Notes under the pieces: model-generated
What the model was told of the DNA's origin: nothing
Databases searched by the model: none
The model's input: the letters and a program-made list of their open reading frames with translations, nothing else
Shown here: piece by piece, positions 52,329 to 61,617 of the stretch
Position numbering within the stretch: position 1 is the stretch's first letter
How the letters are laid out: each line of letters starts with the position of its first letter
Position numbers and translations under genes: made by a program
Assembly: GCA_035489015.1 (NCBI GenBank)
Contig: DATHKR010000063.1
Span: 152,731 to 216,730, forward strand
Length of the DNA stretch: 64,000 nt
DNA from: DATFRY01 sp035489015
GTDB taxonomy: Bacteria > Myxococcota_A > Polyangia > Haliangiales > Haliangiaceae
Reading direction: 5' to 3'

Positions 52329-52688
52329 TCAGCCGCCCGCGGGGCGGGCCATGTCGAAGATCTGCTGCAGGCGCATCGCCAGCATCGGATCGCCTGACAC
52401 CTTGAGCTTGCCCTGGAAGTAGAGCTGCATCCCGACCTGCGGGTCGGTGAACATGCTCTTGAAGTCGTCGTGGGAGACCTCGACCGTGCACTGCGCGTTG
52501 CCGGTCTCGCCCTGTACGCAGGTCGGAGGATCGCCGCTCAGGTTGAGCGTCCAGGTGCCGCCGCCGTCACCGGTGATCTTGAAGCAGTAGATCGCGTTTA
52601 CTTCCTTCGCCTTGTCCGGGAACTTCTTGATCGCCTCGGGAACCAGCACATCGAACAGCTCCTTGGCGTCCTTGGGCATCTGGGCCAT
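52329..52688 (-). CDS. SCP2 sterol-binding domain protein
   Basis: A protein of 119 residues made of one SCP2 domain: a helix with KELFDVLVPEAIKKFPDKA, strands INAIYCFKITGDGG-like and GTWTLNLSGDPPTCVQG, CTVEVSHDDFKSMFTD, and QLYFQGKLKVSGDPMLAMRLQQIF. It binds hydrophobic ligands such as fatty acyl chains or sterols in a tunnel; cytoplasmic. GGAGG lies 7 nt before ATG 52688. It is monocistronic, with its own terminator. Confidence 0.93.
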   Translation of the reverse strand: MAQMPKDAKELFDVLVPEAIKKFPDKAKEVNAIYCFKITGDGGGTWTLNLSGDPPTCVQGETGNAQCTVEVSHDDFKSMFTDPQVGMQLYFQGKLKVSGDPMLAMRLQQIFDMARPAGG

Positions 52689-52890
52689 CGTCGTCCTCCG
52701 ATTGAAACGAAAGGCTTGGTAACACGCCGCGTCAGCATGCGTCAAGCCGGCCCTCCGTCCCGGAAAAGCTGCAGCCCCGACATCCCGTCCCTGGTCGCTG
52801 CGCGGGGACGTCGGGGCTGCAGACGCTCGAATCGGTGGCGTGCGACCTCACGCGTTCCTCGTCGGTGAGCGCGGTCGCGCGCCGTGTCCG
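52689..52890. other. Intergenic region with long hairpin
   Basis: There is no gene in these 202 bases. They hold the promoter side of the SCP2 gene and the hairpin at 52769-52822. Confidence 0.5.
52762..52822 (-). terminator. Long hairpin followed by CTTTTCC, minus strand
   Basis: CTGCAGCCCCGAC (52769-52781) pairs perfectly over 13 bp with GTCGGGGCTGCAG (52810-52822); an inner GTCCC/GGGAC stem is possible. On the minus strand it is followed by CTTTTCC. It lies 68 nt after the lipoprotein stop at 52891 and probably terminates that transcript. Confidence 0.6.
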
Positions 52891-53832
52891 TCAGAGATCG
52901 GGCAGATCGGCGGTGTCGTACACGCAGCTGGCCGCGTCACCCTCGCTCGGCGAGAACTCGACCGAGTCGGTGTAGAAGGTGCGGCGGAACTGCTCGTCCC
53001 AGCACTCGCTCACCTCGACCACGAGGTCGTCGAGGTCGCCGGCCGACAGCTGCGCGTCGGCGCGACCGGCGCCGGTCGCCTCCCAGCGCGAGCGGATGAC
53101 CGCCTGCTCGGCGGCGCTGCCGTCGTCGTCCACGTCGGCGTCGAGCGCGAACTGGAAGTCGCCCGAGCCGTCCTGGTTCTCGGCGTATCCGTAGTCGAAC
53201 GAGCCCGGGTTCTCGAGCGCGTCGATCCCCTCGGCGTGCATGGTCAGGCTGGCGGCGGTGCCGTCGCGGTTCTCGAGGTCGTAGGTGACGTCGATGCGGC
53301 CGGTGTCGGGCGTGTTGTCGATCGGGTTGACCAGCTCACCGGCGTCGAAGTCGATCGTGAAGTCGCCGCTGCCGCGGTGCGGCTCGTCGCCGGCCACCGC
53401 GTGACCGCTGATGACCGCGAGGAAGCCGTCCTCGGGGGTGGTCTTGTTGCGGCCGTCGAGCTCCCAGTCGTAGGTGTCGTCGCCGAGGGCGGTGACGACC
53501 AGCTTCCACTCGGCCGGGTCGAGCGCGCCGTCGGACCACGGGCCCCAGGTGTAGACGTCGCCGTCCACGCTCGTGGCCGGGAACTGCACCACCGTGTGCA
53601 CGACCAGCAGCACCCAGGCGGCGCCGGCGTTGAGGTCGCGCGTGACCTGGCGGGTGAGCACGTAGTAGTCGGCGAGCTGACCGACCGAGCGCGCGTTGCT
53701 CTCGGGCAGCCGGATCTGGACCGACTCGGCGGTCGGCAGCGCGTCGACGATGGGCGTCTCTTCCTCGTTGGTGACGCAACCGGCGAGGAGCGCGGCGGCG
53801 AGGAGCGGGGAGAGTGCGGTGCGCATGAACAT
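52891..53832 (-). CDS. Secreted lipoprotein of unknown function
   Basis: A protein of 313 residues, not recognised. The lipoprotein signal ends LLAGC (Cys19). The mature part is Asp-rich and beta-rich: YYVLTRQVTRDLNAGAAWVLLVVHTVVQFPATSV, WGPWSDGALDPAEWKLVVT, IDFDAGELVNP, FALDADVDDDGSAAEQAVIRSRW. It has two Cys near the C-terminus (SECWDEQ, ASCVYDT) that may form a disulfide. It is similar in style to other myxobacterial Cys-anchored proteins. ATG 53832 has GGAGG 8 nt upstream. A sigma54-type promoter lies upstream and a long hairpin terminator downstream, so it is monocistronic. Confidence 0.75.
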   Translation of the reverse strand: MFMRTALSPLLAAALLAGCVTNEEETPIVDALPTAESVQIRLPESNARSVGQLADYYVLTRQVTRDLNAGAAWVLLVVHTVVQFPATSVDGDVYTWGPWSDGALDPAEWKLVVTALGDDTYDWELDGRNKTTPEDGFLAVISGHAVAGDEPHRGSGDFTIDFDAGELVNPIDNTPDTGRIDVTYDLENRDGTAASLTMHAEGIDALENPGSFDYGYAENQDGSGDFQFALDADVDDDGSAAEQAVIRSRWEATGAGRADAQLSAGDLDDLVVEVSECWDEQFRRTFYTDSVEFSPSEGDAASCVYDTADLPDL

Positions 53833-54034
53833 CGAGAAGTCCTCCACGGAATCGGTTTACGAGGAACGGTCATTGCAGCGCTCGTGCCGGTGGCACTTCG
53901 AGCGTTCTCGATGAGATGGACCGTAGTAAAAGCCGACGCGGCCGTTCGCCTGTCGTCAGCCTCCACGCCATCACGTTCACCGGCCATCCGACCGGGCCGG
54001 CCCGGCGTATCCCGCGCCGATGGGGACGACTGGC
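53833..54034 (-). other. Intergenic region between glmU end and lipoprotein start
   Basis: There is no gene in these 202 bases. They hold the sigma54-like site 53874-53888, and a perfect 14-bp palindrome CCGGGCCGGCCCGG at 53992-54005, 29 nt after the glmU stop, of unknown role. Confidence 0.5.
53874..53888 (-). promoter_or_regulatory. Sigma54-type (-24/-12) promoter candidate
   Basis: On the minus strand GGCACG-AGCG-CTGCA matches the sigma54 pattern GGCACG-N4-TTGCA with one mismatch; the invariant GG and GC are exactly spaced. The predicted start is about 30 nt before ATG 53832 and leaves room for the Shine-Dalgarno. It also overlaps a GTGCC/GGCAC inverted repeat. Confidence 0.5.
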
Positions 54035-55465
54035 TCAGGGCTCGGACTTGGGGCCGCGCCCCTTCCGCTTGGACTGTGCCTCGCGGAAACGATCGGCCCA
54101 GCCCTCCACGTTCACCTGCTTGACCCTGGAGAGCGCGAGCGCGGCGCGTGGCACGTCCTTGGTCACCGTGGTGCCGGACGCGACGTAGGCGTCGCGACCG
54201 ATGGTGACCGGCGCGACCAGCTGCGAGTCGGATCCGACGAACGCGCCGGCCTCGATGGTGGTCCGGTGCTTCTGAAAGCCGTCGTAGTTGCAGGTGATGG
54301 TGCCGGCGCCGACGTTGGCGCGTGCGCCGACCGACACGTCGCCGAGGTAGCTGAGGTGGTTGGCCTTCGAGTTGGCCATGAGGTGCGCCTTCTTGGTCTC
54401 GACGAAGTTGCCGACCCGCACCTCCGCCTCCAGCATCGTCTCCGGGCGCAGGTGGGAGAACGGCCCGACCTGGGCGCGCGCGCCGATGGTGCTCTCCGAG
54501 GCCATCGAGTACGGCTTCAGCAGCGCGTCGTCGGCCACCTCGACGTCGGTCAGCACGCAGCCGCAGTCGATGCGGACGCGCTCGCCGATCCGGGTCTTGC
54601 CGCGCAGGCACACGCCGGGGCCGAGCCAGGTGTCCTTGCCGATCGGGCCGACGTCCGCGTCGATGTACGTGCTGGCCGGATCGACCATCGTGACCCCCTC
54701 GCGCATCCAGCGCTCGAGCACGCGCCGGCGCGCCGCCGCCTCGACCGCGGCGAGGTCCACTCGATCGTTGATCCCGCTGACCTCGTCGAACGGCGCCTCG
54801 AGCACCGCGGCGCCGCCGCGCCCGCTCGCCCGCGCGGCCAGGTCGGTCAGGTAGAGCTCGCCCTGGACGTTGTCGGTGGTCAGCGACTCGATGTCGGCGC
54901 GCAGCTCGCGCAGGCGGATCGCGTAGAAGCCGGCGTTCATCTCCTCGATGGCGCGCTCCGCGTCGCTGGCGTCGTTGTGCTCGACGATGCGGAGGAGGCG
55001 GCCGCCCGGGTCGCGCACCAGGCGCCCGTACGCGGTCGGCACGGTCGGCCGGGTGGACAGCAGCGCCATGTGCGCCGGCGACGCATCGCACGCGCGGGCC
55101 AGCTCGGCCACGCGCGCGGGCCGGAGCAGCGGCGCGTCGCCCGAGATGACGATGACGACCGCGTCGTCCGGCTCGCCGGCGATGACCGGCAGCGCCGACT
55201 GCACCGCGTGCCCGGTGCCGCGCGGCGCGACCTGCTCGGCGACCTCGACCGCGCCGGCGCCGAAGCGCGCCTCGAGCGCGGCCGTTACTTGCTGAAGCTG
55301 ATGTCCGAGCACCGCGACCACGCGCCGCGCACCAGCCGCGCGCGCGTTCTCGACCGCCCACGCGATGAGCGGGCGACCAGCCACCTCGTGGAGCACCTTG
55401 GCCCGGTCGCTCTTCATGCGAGTACCCAGGCCAGCAGCGAGGATGACGACGATGGGCTGCGACAT
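54035..55465 (-). CDS. glmU: Bifunctional GlmU (GlcNAc-1-P uridyltransferase / GlcN-1-P acetyltransferase)
   Basis: A protein of 476 residues that makes UDP-GlcNAc for peptidoglycan and lipopolysaccharide. The pyrophosphorylase domain (about 1-230) has VVILAAGLGTRMKSDRAKVLHEVAGRPLI, VAPRGTGHAVQSALP, and GDAPLLRPARV. The left-handed beta-helix acetyltransferase domain (about 250-455) has NDRVDLAAVE, FSHLRPETMLEAEVRVGNFVETKKAHL and SYLGDVSVGARANVGAGTITCNYDGFQKHRT with the acetyl-CoA site. ATG 55465 (MSQPIVVILAAG) is the family start. It lacks a Shine-Dalgarno and follows a TATATC -10 by 11 nt. Divergent from the HupE-like gene across 28 bp. Confidence 0.96.
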   Translation of the reverse strand: MSQPIVVILAAGLGTRMKSDRAKVLHEVAGRPLIAWAVENARAAGARRVVAVLGHQLQQVTAALEARFGAGAVEVAEQVAPRGTGHAVQSALPVIAGEPDDAVVIVISGDAPLLRPARVAELARACDASPAHMALLSTRPTVPTAYGRLVRDPGGRLLRIVEHNDASDAERAIEEMNAGFYAIRLRELRADIESLTTDNVQGELYLTDLAARASGRGGAAVLEAPFDEVSGINDRVDLAAVEAAARRRVLERWMREGVTMVDPASTYIDADVGPIGKDTWLGPGVCLRGKTRIGERVRIDCGCVLTDVEVADDALLKPYSMASESTIGARAQVGPFSHLRPETMLEAEVRVGNFVETKKAHLMANSKANHLSYLGDVSVGARANVGAGTITCNYDGFQKHRTTIEAGAFVGSDSQLVAPVTIGRDAYVASGTTVTKDVPRAALALSRVKQVNVEGWADRFREAQSKRKGRGPKSEP

Positions 55466-55476
55466 TCGACGGGGAA

Positions 55477-55484
55477 GATATAAC
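55477..55484. promoter_or_regulatory. Overlapping divergent -10 elements (GATATAAC)
   Basis: Plus strand TATAAC (55479-55484) is 9 nt before GTG 55494; minus strand TATATC (55482-55477) is 11 nt before the glmU ATG 55465. The two hexamers share four base pairs. This is the only AT-rich run in the 28-bp gap. Confidence 0.55.
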
Positions 55485-55493
55485 ATTCCGGCG

Positions 55494-56636
55494 GTGCGGA
55501 CCTCCCTCGCCGCCGCGGCCTGCGCCGCTGTCGCGCTGACTGCCGGCGCGCGCTCGGCCGCGGCTCATCAGGCGTCGGCCACCTATGCTCGCCTGGAGAC
55601 CACCGCCGACCCGGCGCATCTGCGCTACGACATCCTGCTGGCGGCGCGCGACCTGTACGAGGCGCTCGATCTCGACATCGACCGCGAGGCCAGCGCGGCC
55701 GAGATCGCCGCCGGCAAGACGCGCCTCGCCGCCTACCTCGCCGAGCGGATCCACTTCGAGGCGGACGGTCGCGTCTGCCGCGCCGACCTGATCAGCATCG
55801 AGACGGTGGAGCAGAGCCAGCGCTTCGCCCGCGCGGTGATCGACGTCGCCTGCCCGGGGCCAATCGGCCAGCTGGCGATGGACTACGATCTCTTCTTCGA
55901 CCTCGATCCCCGCCACATCGGCTTCGTGGCGGTGGCCGGCTCGTCCACGCGACTCACCGCGCCCGACGACACCCGCCTGGTGTGGCAGGTCGGCAAGCCG
56001 GGGCCATCGGGCCTGCTCGGCTTCGTCGAGAGCGGGATCGAGCACATCCTCTACGGGCTCGATCACATCCTGTTTCTGATCTCGCTCCTTCTCATGGCGG
56101 TGGTGACCCGGGCCGGCCCCGGTCTGGCCCAGCCGGTCGTCCGGCCGCTGCGCGAGGCGCTCGGCTACGCCGGGGCGATCGTCACCTCGTTCACCGTCGC
56201 GCACTCGATCACGCTCATCGGCGCGGCGCTCGGCTGGTTCGAGCTGCCCGGCCGGCTGGTCGAGAGCGTCATCGCCGGGTCGATCCTGTTCGTCGCGGTG
56301 GACAACGCCATCCGCCTCGACCCGCCGCGGCGCTACGTGATCACCTTCCTTTTCGGCCTGGTCCACGGGCTCGGCTTCGCGTCGATGCTGCGGCCGATCC
56401 TCCCGCCCGAGGGCGTGATCCTGCCGCTGCTCGCGTTCAACGTCGGCGTCGAGATCGGCCAGCTCGGCCTGGTCGTGGTCAGCTTGCCGCTCCTGTACGC
56501 GCTCATCCGCGCGATCGGCGCCACACGGTATCGCCGGCGGCTGCTCCCGGGAGCGGCGGTGGTGCTGGGGGGCATCGCCTTCATCTGGTTGCTCGAGCGC
56601 TCCCTGGACACCGTGATCCTGGGCCTTGGCGGGTGA
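55494..56636 (+). CDS. HupE/UreJ-like membrane protein
   Basis: A protein of 380 residues. A signal peptide (1-24, ending SAAA before HQASA) is followed by a periplasmic domain of about 140 residues, then six to seven membrane helices: GIEHILYGLDHILFLISLLLM, YAGAIVTSFTVAHSITLIGAAL, VESVIAGSILFVAVDNAI, VITFLFGLVHGLGFASML and so on. The His-rich EHILYGLDHILFL, TVAHS and GLVHGLGFA motifs are those of the HupE/UreJ-2 family, linked to metal (nickel) handling in relatives; the substrate here is unknown. No hydrogenase or urease genes are near. The GTG start follows a TATAAC -10. Confidence 0.85.
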   Translation: MRTSLAAAACAAVALTAGARSAAAHQASATYARLETTADPAHLRYDILLAARDLYEALDLDIDREASAAEIAAGKTRLAAYLAERIHFEADGRVCRADLISIETVEQSQRFARAVIDVACPGPIGQLAMDYDLFFDLDPRHIGFVAVAGSSTRLTAPDDTRLVWQVGKPGPSGLLGFVESGIEHILYGLDHILFLISLLLMAVVTRAGPGLAQPVVRPLREALGYAGAIVTSFTVAHSITLIGAALGWFELPGRLVESVIAGSILFVAVDNAIRLDPPRRYVITFLFGLVHGLGFASMLRPILPPEGVILPLLAFNVGVEIGQLGLVVVSLPLLYALIRAIGATRYRRRLLPGAAVVLGGIAFIWLLERSLDTVILGLGG

Positions 56637-56733
56637 ATCCAGCCCGTTGACGCAGCCCCAGGCGGTCCGGCCGGTTCACCTCGGAGCCCCGAATAACTCG
56701 GCATGAGAACCGGAGCGCGATCGCGCATCGTCC

Positions 56734-56739
56734 TATGAT
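56734..56739 (+). promoter_or_regulatory. -10 element (TATGAT) of EAL gene
   Basis: TATGAT lies 16 nt before ATG 56756 and itself contains an in-frame ATG at 56735. If it is a -10 element, the upper ATG is not transcribed and 56756 is the start. Confidence 0.45.
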
Positions 56740-56755
56740 AGGCCGCTGCGCCCCC

Positions 56756-59200
56756 ATGCCTGCGTCCCCGATACGGCCCGAGGCAATCGCCGTGGTTCTC
56801 GCGGTGAGCGACGAGGTAGGTGAGCTGGCACTGGCCGCTGCCACTCTCAGCAGCCGCCACCACCTCATCACGGCGACCAGCGCCGAGGAAGCGCGGGCGG
56901 TGATCGGGCGGCGTCCGGATCTGGCGGTCGTGCTGGCCGCGCGCAGCGCAAAGCTCGACGGCGCGCGATTGCTCGGTGAGGTTCGCTCGCTGCACCCGGC
57001 CTGCCGGCGCGTGCTGGTCGTGCGCGGGCCGGCGTCGGCGGAGCGGGCCGGCCCGGAGCCGGGGCGGCAGGAGCTCATCGACGCGATCAACGCATGCCGG
57101 CCTCACCACGTCGCGCACGGGTGGCCCGCCGCGGACGCGCTCCTCGCGCTGGTCGACGATCTCGGCGCCTGGTCCCGCCGCGGGTGCGCGCAGCCGGCAT
57201 CCGGGCGCGATCCGGACACCGGGCTCTACACCCAGGCCGGCTTCCAGGAGCGACTGCGCGAGGAGCTGGCCCGCGCGCGCCGCTACGGCAAGCCGCTGTC
57301 GCTGCTTCGCGGCGGGATCGACGACCTCGCCGCCCTCGGCGCCGACCGCGCCCCGGCGGTCGGGCTCGGCGACGCGCGGCTGCGCTGGATCGCGGAGATG
57401 CTCTCCTCGCCGGACCACCCCTCACGCCTGCGCGAGAGCGACGTGGCCGGGCGGGTGGCGAGCGGCGAGATCGCCATCCTCCTGCCCGAGACCTCGAAGG
57501 AGGGCGCCGCGGTCAAGGCCGAGCGGCTTCGCGCCGCGGTCGAGCGGGCCGCGCTCACCGGTGAGCCGCTCGCCCGCATGAGCATCGGGATCGCCGGGTT
57601 CCCCGACGACGCCGGCGAGCCGGTCGATCTCCTGCGCTGCGCGGAGCAGGCGCTGAGCGCGGCGCGCGCGGCCGGCTGCAACTGCGTGCGCATGTCGATC
57701 GGCAGCGGCGAGGGCGCGCTCGAGGGCGGCCGCCGGCGGGTGGCGCTCGATCCGGACGATCTGGCGGTGCTGCGCCGCGAGCGCTTCGCCACCTACCACG
57801 TCCGCCTGTTCGACATCGTGAGCGCGCTGCGCCGCGATCACAGCCTGGCCTGCCTGCTGGTCGATCTCTCGGAGCTCCGCCGGGTCGAGCGCGAGGTCGG
57901 CCCGACCCAGCACGCGGATCTGTTCACCCGCGCCGGCGAGCTGCTCGAGGAGATGCGCGGCGACCGGCTCGGCGCGGGCGATCTCATCTGTCGCACCGAG
58001 GATCAGGACGGCTACCTGTGCTTCCTGGCCTCGCCGCGCCACCTCAGCGGCGGGGCGACCGATCTGGAGGGGCTGGCGTCGCGGGTCGAGGCGATCCTGG
58101 AGCGCGAGCTCGGCGCCGCGGCCACCGCGCTCTCGCGCGAGCTGCCTCGCATCGGGGTCGGGCTGTCGCGGGTGCTCGACAACCCGCTGGTGCGACCGGA
58201 GCGGCTCCTGGCCCGCCTGGTCGCCGACGCGAACCGGTCGGCCGTGCTCCACCGCGAGCGCGCGTCCCAGCGCCACAAGACGCTCCTGCAGGAGATCATC
58301 CTGCGAAGGAGGCTCCACGCGGTCTACCAGCCGATCGTCGACCTCGAGTCCGGGTCCGTGTTCGGGTTCGAGGGGCTGGCGCGCGGACCCAGCGACAGCG
58401 CGCTGGAGTCGCCGACCGCGCTCTTCTCGGTCGCGGCGCAGGTCGACCTCACCTTCGAGCTCGACCGCGCCTGCTTCCGCAGCGCCCTGGCCGGCGCGGT
58501 CGGCCTCGAGCCGATCCACCGGCTGTTCCTCAACCTCCTGCCGACCTCGTTCTACGACAGCTCCTTCATCGAGCGCGAGGTATCGACCCTGCTCGAGGCG
58601 GCGGCGCTGACCCCGGCCAACGTCGTCTTCGAGATCACCGAGGGCCTGGCGATCGAGGACTTCAACTCGTTCCGCCGGGCGCTGGCCTGCTACACCCGCG
58701 CCGGCTTCGGCGTGGCGATCGACGACGTCGGCACCCGTCACTCGAACCTCGAGTCGGTGATGGCGCTGCGCCCGCACTTCCTCAAGCTGAGCGACGTGCT
58801 GATCCGCGGCCTGTCCACCTCGACGGTCAAGCGCGAGATGGTGCGCTCGCTGCAGCGCATCGCCGAGGCGATCGACGCGGTGATCGTGGCGGAGGGGATC
58901 GAGCGGCCCGAGGATCTGGCGGTGTTGTGCGACCTGGGCGTGCGCTACGGCCAGGGCTATCTCCTGGCCCGACCGGGGCCGCCGTTCCCCGAGGTGCACC
59001 ATCCGGGGCGGCGGCGGGCGGTGCGCGGCTCCACCCCGGGCGAGCTACCGGTCGCCATGCCGGCGCTCGCCGCGCCGTGGTCGATCGGCGACGAGCCGGG
59101 GGCGGACGGCGGCTCGAGCACCGGCGCGCGCGGGCGCCGCCGCGCGATCAGCGCCTCCGACGGGTTCCCGGACGAAGAGACGACCAGCGGCGGCCGCTGA
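56756..59200 (+). CDS. Receiver-like / degenerate GGDEF / EAL protein, likely c-di-GMP phosphodiesterase
   Basis: A protein of 814 residues. The N-terminal 120 residues are receiver-like but lack the phosphorylation Asp. A GGDEF-like domain (about 150-310) has ASGEI in place of GGDEF. A second, more diverged one (about 335-490) reads DQDGYLCFL there; neither should make c-di-GMP. The EAL domain (about 515-755) looks active: EGLAR, FLNLLPTSF, FEITEG, IDDVGTRHSNLESV, LKLSDVLIRG, AEGIE and YGQGYLLARP carry the metal and catalytic residues. It should hydrolyse c-di-GMP, perhaps gated by the degenerate domains. A disordered basic tail ends the protein. Confidence 0.87.
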   Translation: MPASPIRPEAIAVVLAVSDEVGELALAAATLSSRHHLITATSAEEARAVIGRRPDLAVVLAARSAKLDGARLLGEVRSLHPACRRVLVVRGPASAERAGPEPGRQELIDAINACRPHHVAHGWPAADALLALVDDLGAWSRRGCAQPASGRDPDTGLYTQAGFQERLREELARARRYGKPLSLLRGGIDDLAALGADRAPAVGLGDARLRWIAEMLSSPDHPSRLRESDVAGRVASGEIAILLPETSKEGAAVKAERLRAAVERAALTGEPLARMSIGIAGFPDDAGEPVDLLRCAEQALSAARAAGCNCVRMSIGSGEGALEGGRRRVALDPDDLAVLRRERFATYHVRLFDIVSALRRDHSLACLLVDLSELRRVEREVGPTQHADLFTRAGELLEEMRGDRLGAGDLICRTEDQDGYLCFLASPRHLSGGATDLEGLASRVEAILERELGAAATALSRELPRIGVGLSRVLDNPLVRPERLLARLVADANRSAVLHRERASQRHKTLLQEIILRRRLHAVYQPIVDLESGSVFGFEGLARGPSDSALESPTALFSVAAQVDLTFELDRACFRSALAGAVGLEPIHRLFLNLLPTSFYDSSFIEREVSTLLEAAALTPANVVFEITEGLAIEDFNSFRRALACYTRAGFGVAIDDVGTRHSNLESVMALRPHFLKLSDVLIRGLSTSTVKREMVRSLQRIAEAIDAVIVAEGIERPEDLAVLCDLGVRYGQGYLLARPGPPFPEVHHPGRRRAVRGSTPGELPVAMPALAAPWSIGDEPGADGGSSTGARGRRRAISASDGFPDEETTSGGR

Positions 59201-59212
59201 GGGAGGCCGCGA

Positions 59213-60700
<1,488 letters not shown>

Positions 60701-60708
60701 CCCCGGTC

Positions 60709-60714
60709 AGACTA
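60709..60714 (-). promoter_or_regulatory. -10 element (TAGTCT) of FHA activator gene
   Basis: On the minus strand TAGTCT is followed by 8 nt (GACCGGGG) and ATG 60700. Leaderless pattern; the GGGG abuts the ATG and is too close to act as a Shine-Dalgarno. Confidence 0.4.
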
Positions 60715-60769
60715 GCGTGCCCGCCGAATCGAGGTCAACTCGGCGACTTTGTGAGAAATCGCGCGGTGA

Positions 60770-61510
60770 CTAGTTCATCCAGCGCTTGTCGTTCTTCTTG
60801 CCGCCGCTGACCACCCGCAGATTGGCGCGCTGGCGCCGCTGCCTGGCCTTCAGCATCCAGAGGCGCGGCGACGCGCGCTGCGAGGTCATGAACCAGGCGG
60901 TGATCATCCCGGCGGCCAGGGCCGAGCCCTCCACCCACGACTGCCCGAGCAGGATGAAGAGGGCGGCGAACGCGATGATGCCCCAGGTGAGCTGGCGCCC
61001 GGTCATCGGCAGCACGCCGAAGAACTGGACCGGCTGACTGGCGAACAGGACCCCGTACGCGACGATCCCGCCGAACACGAACGGATCGAGCCCGGCGACC
61101 GGCACCAGGGTCCAGGTCCCGCCGAGCAGGGTGCCGACCAGGGTGCCGACCACCGCGCCGACCACCGAAGTGACCGCCGCGAACACCAGGAACCGCTTCA
61201 TCCCCCACCAGCGCTCGAGCGCGGGCAGGAACATCCACAGGGTGAAGGCCTGGAACAGGAGCGACACGAAGCTCGGTTCGAGCAGCGGGCTCGTGACCAG
61301 CGACCACAGCTTGAGGTCGCCCCACACGCTCGCGCCGCTCGCCAGCATCCAGCTGCCCATCCGGGCCTTGAGCTCCTCGCCGCCCATCATGAACACGAGC
61401 GAGAGCCCGGCCGTGACGAACAGGAGGTACATCGCCCCGCGAGTGATCTGAGCCTGGCCGAAGAACCGCCGGAAGCTCCCACCCCCGCCACCACGAGGCC
61501 GCTGCGCCAT
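60770..61510 (-). CDS. Rhomboid-like membrane protein without catalytic residues
   Basis: A protein of 246 residues with about six helices (from YLLFVTAGLSLVFMMG to SALAAGMITAWFMTS). LLEPSFVSLLFQAFTLWMFLPALERWWGMKRFLVF matches the rhomboid helix 2-3 region (normally SxFLHxxxxHLxxNM and LWxFG). The catalytic GxSG of helix 4 reads GLDPFVFGG and the helix-6 His is not seen, so it is probably a non-proteolytic relative. A basic C-terminus follows. TATGGT stands 6 nt before ATG 61510. It is 69 nt upstream of the FHA activator on the same strand. Confidence 0.7.
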   Translation of the reverse strand: MAQRPRGGGGGSFRRFFGQAQITRGAMYLLFVTAGLSLVFMMGGEELKARMGSWMLASGASVWGDLKLWSLVTSPLLEPSFVSLLFQAFTLWMFLPALERWWGMKRFLVFAAVTSVVGAVVGTLVGTLLGGTWTLVPVAGLDPFVFGGIVAYGVLFASQPVQFFGVLPMTGRQLTWGIIAFAALFILLGQSWVEGSALAAGMITAWFMTSQRASPRLWMLKARQRRQRANLRVVSGGKKNDKRWMN

Positions 61511-61516
61511 CCTCGA

Positions 61517-61522
61517 ACCATA
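61517..61522 (-). promoter_or_regulatory. -10 element (TATGGT) of rhomboid-like gene
   Basis: On the minus strand TATGGT is followed by 6 nt (TCGAGG) and ATG 61510. Leaderless pattern. Confidence 0.4.
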
Positions 61523-61561
61523 GGCCGCCGTCGCCGCCCTGGCAACCTGCGCTCATCGGCC

Positions 61562-61595
61562 CGAAAAAAGCGAACGGCGCCCCGACGGGCGCCGT
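61562..61595 (-). terminator. Rho-independent terminator of acidic lipoprotein gene
   Basis: On the minus strand ACGGCGCCC-GTCG-GGGCGCCGT, a perfect 9-bp stem with a tetraloop, is followed by TCGCTTTTTTCGG. It lies 22 nt after the stop at 61618. Confidence 0.88.
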
Positions 61596-61617
61596 CTGCA
61601 CCGCCACAGGCGAAGGC

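Noticed and set aside
53992..54005. 14-bp palindrome CCGGGCCGGCCCGG as glmU terminator
   Set aside because: It has no loop of proper size and no U-tract; such palindromes arise easily at this GC content.
53244..56366. 1040-residue open frame on the minus strand
   Set aside because: It runs across the genuine lipoprotein and glmU genes in the wrong frame and the HupE-like gene in antisense. It is low-complexity Arg/Ala/Gly sequence, as expected from GC-rich codon bias.
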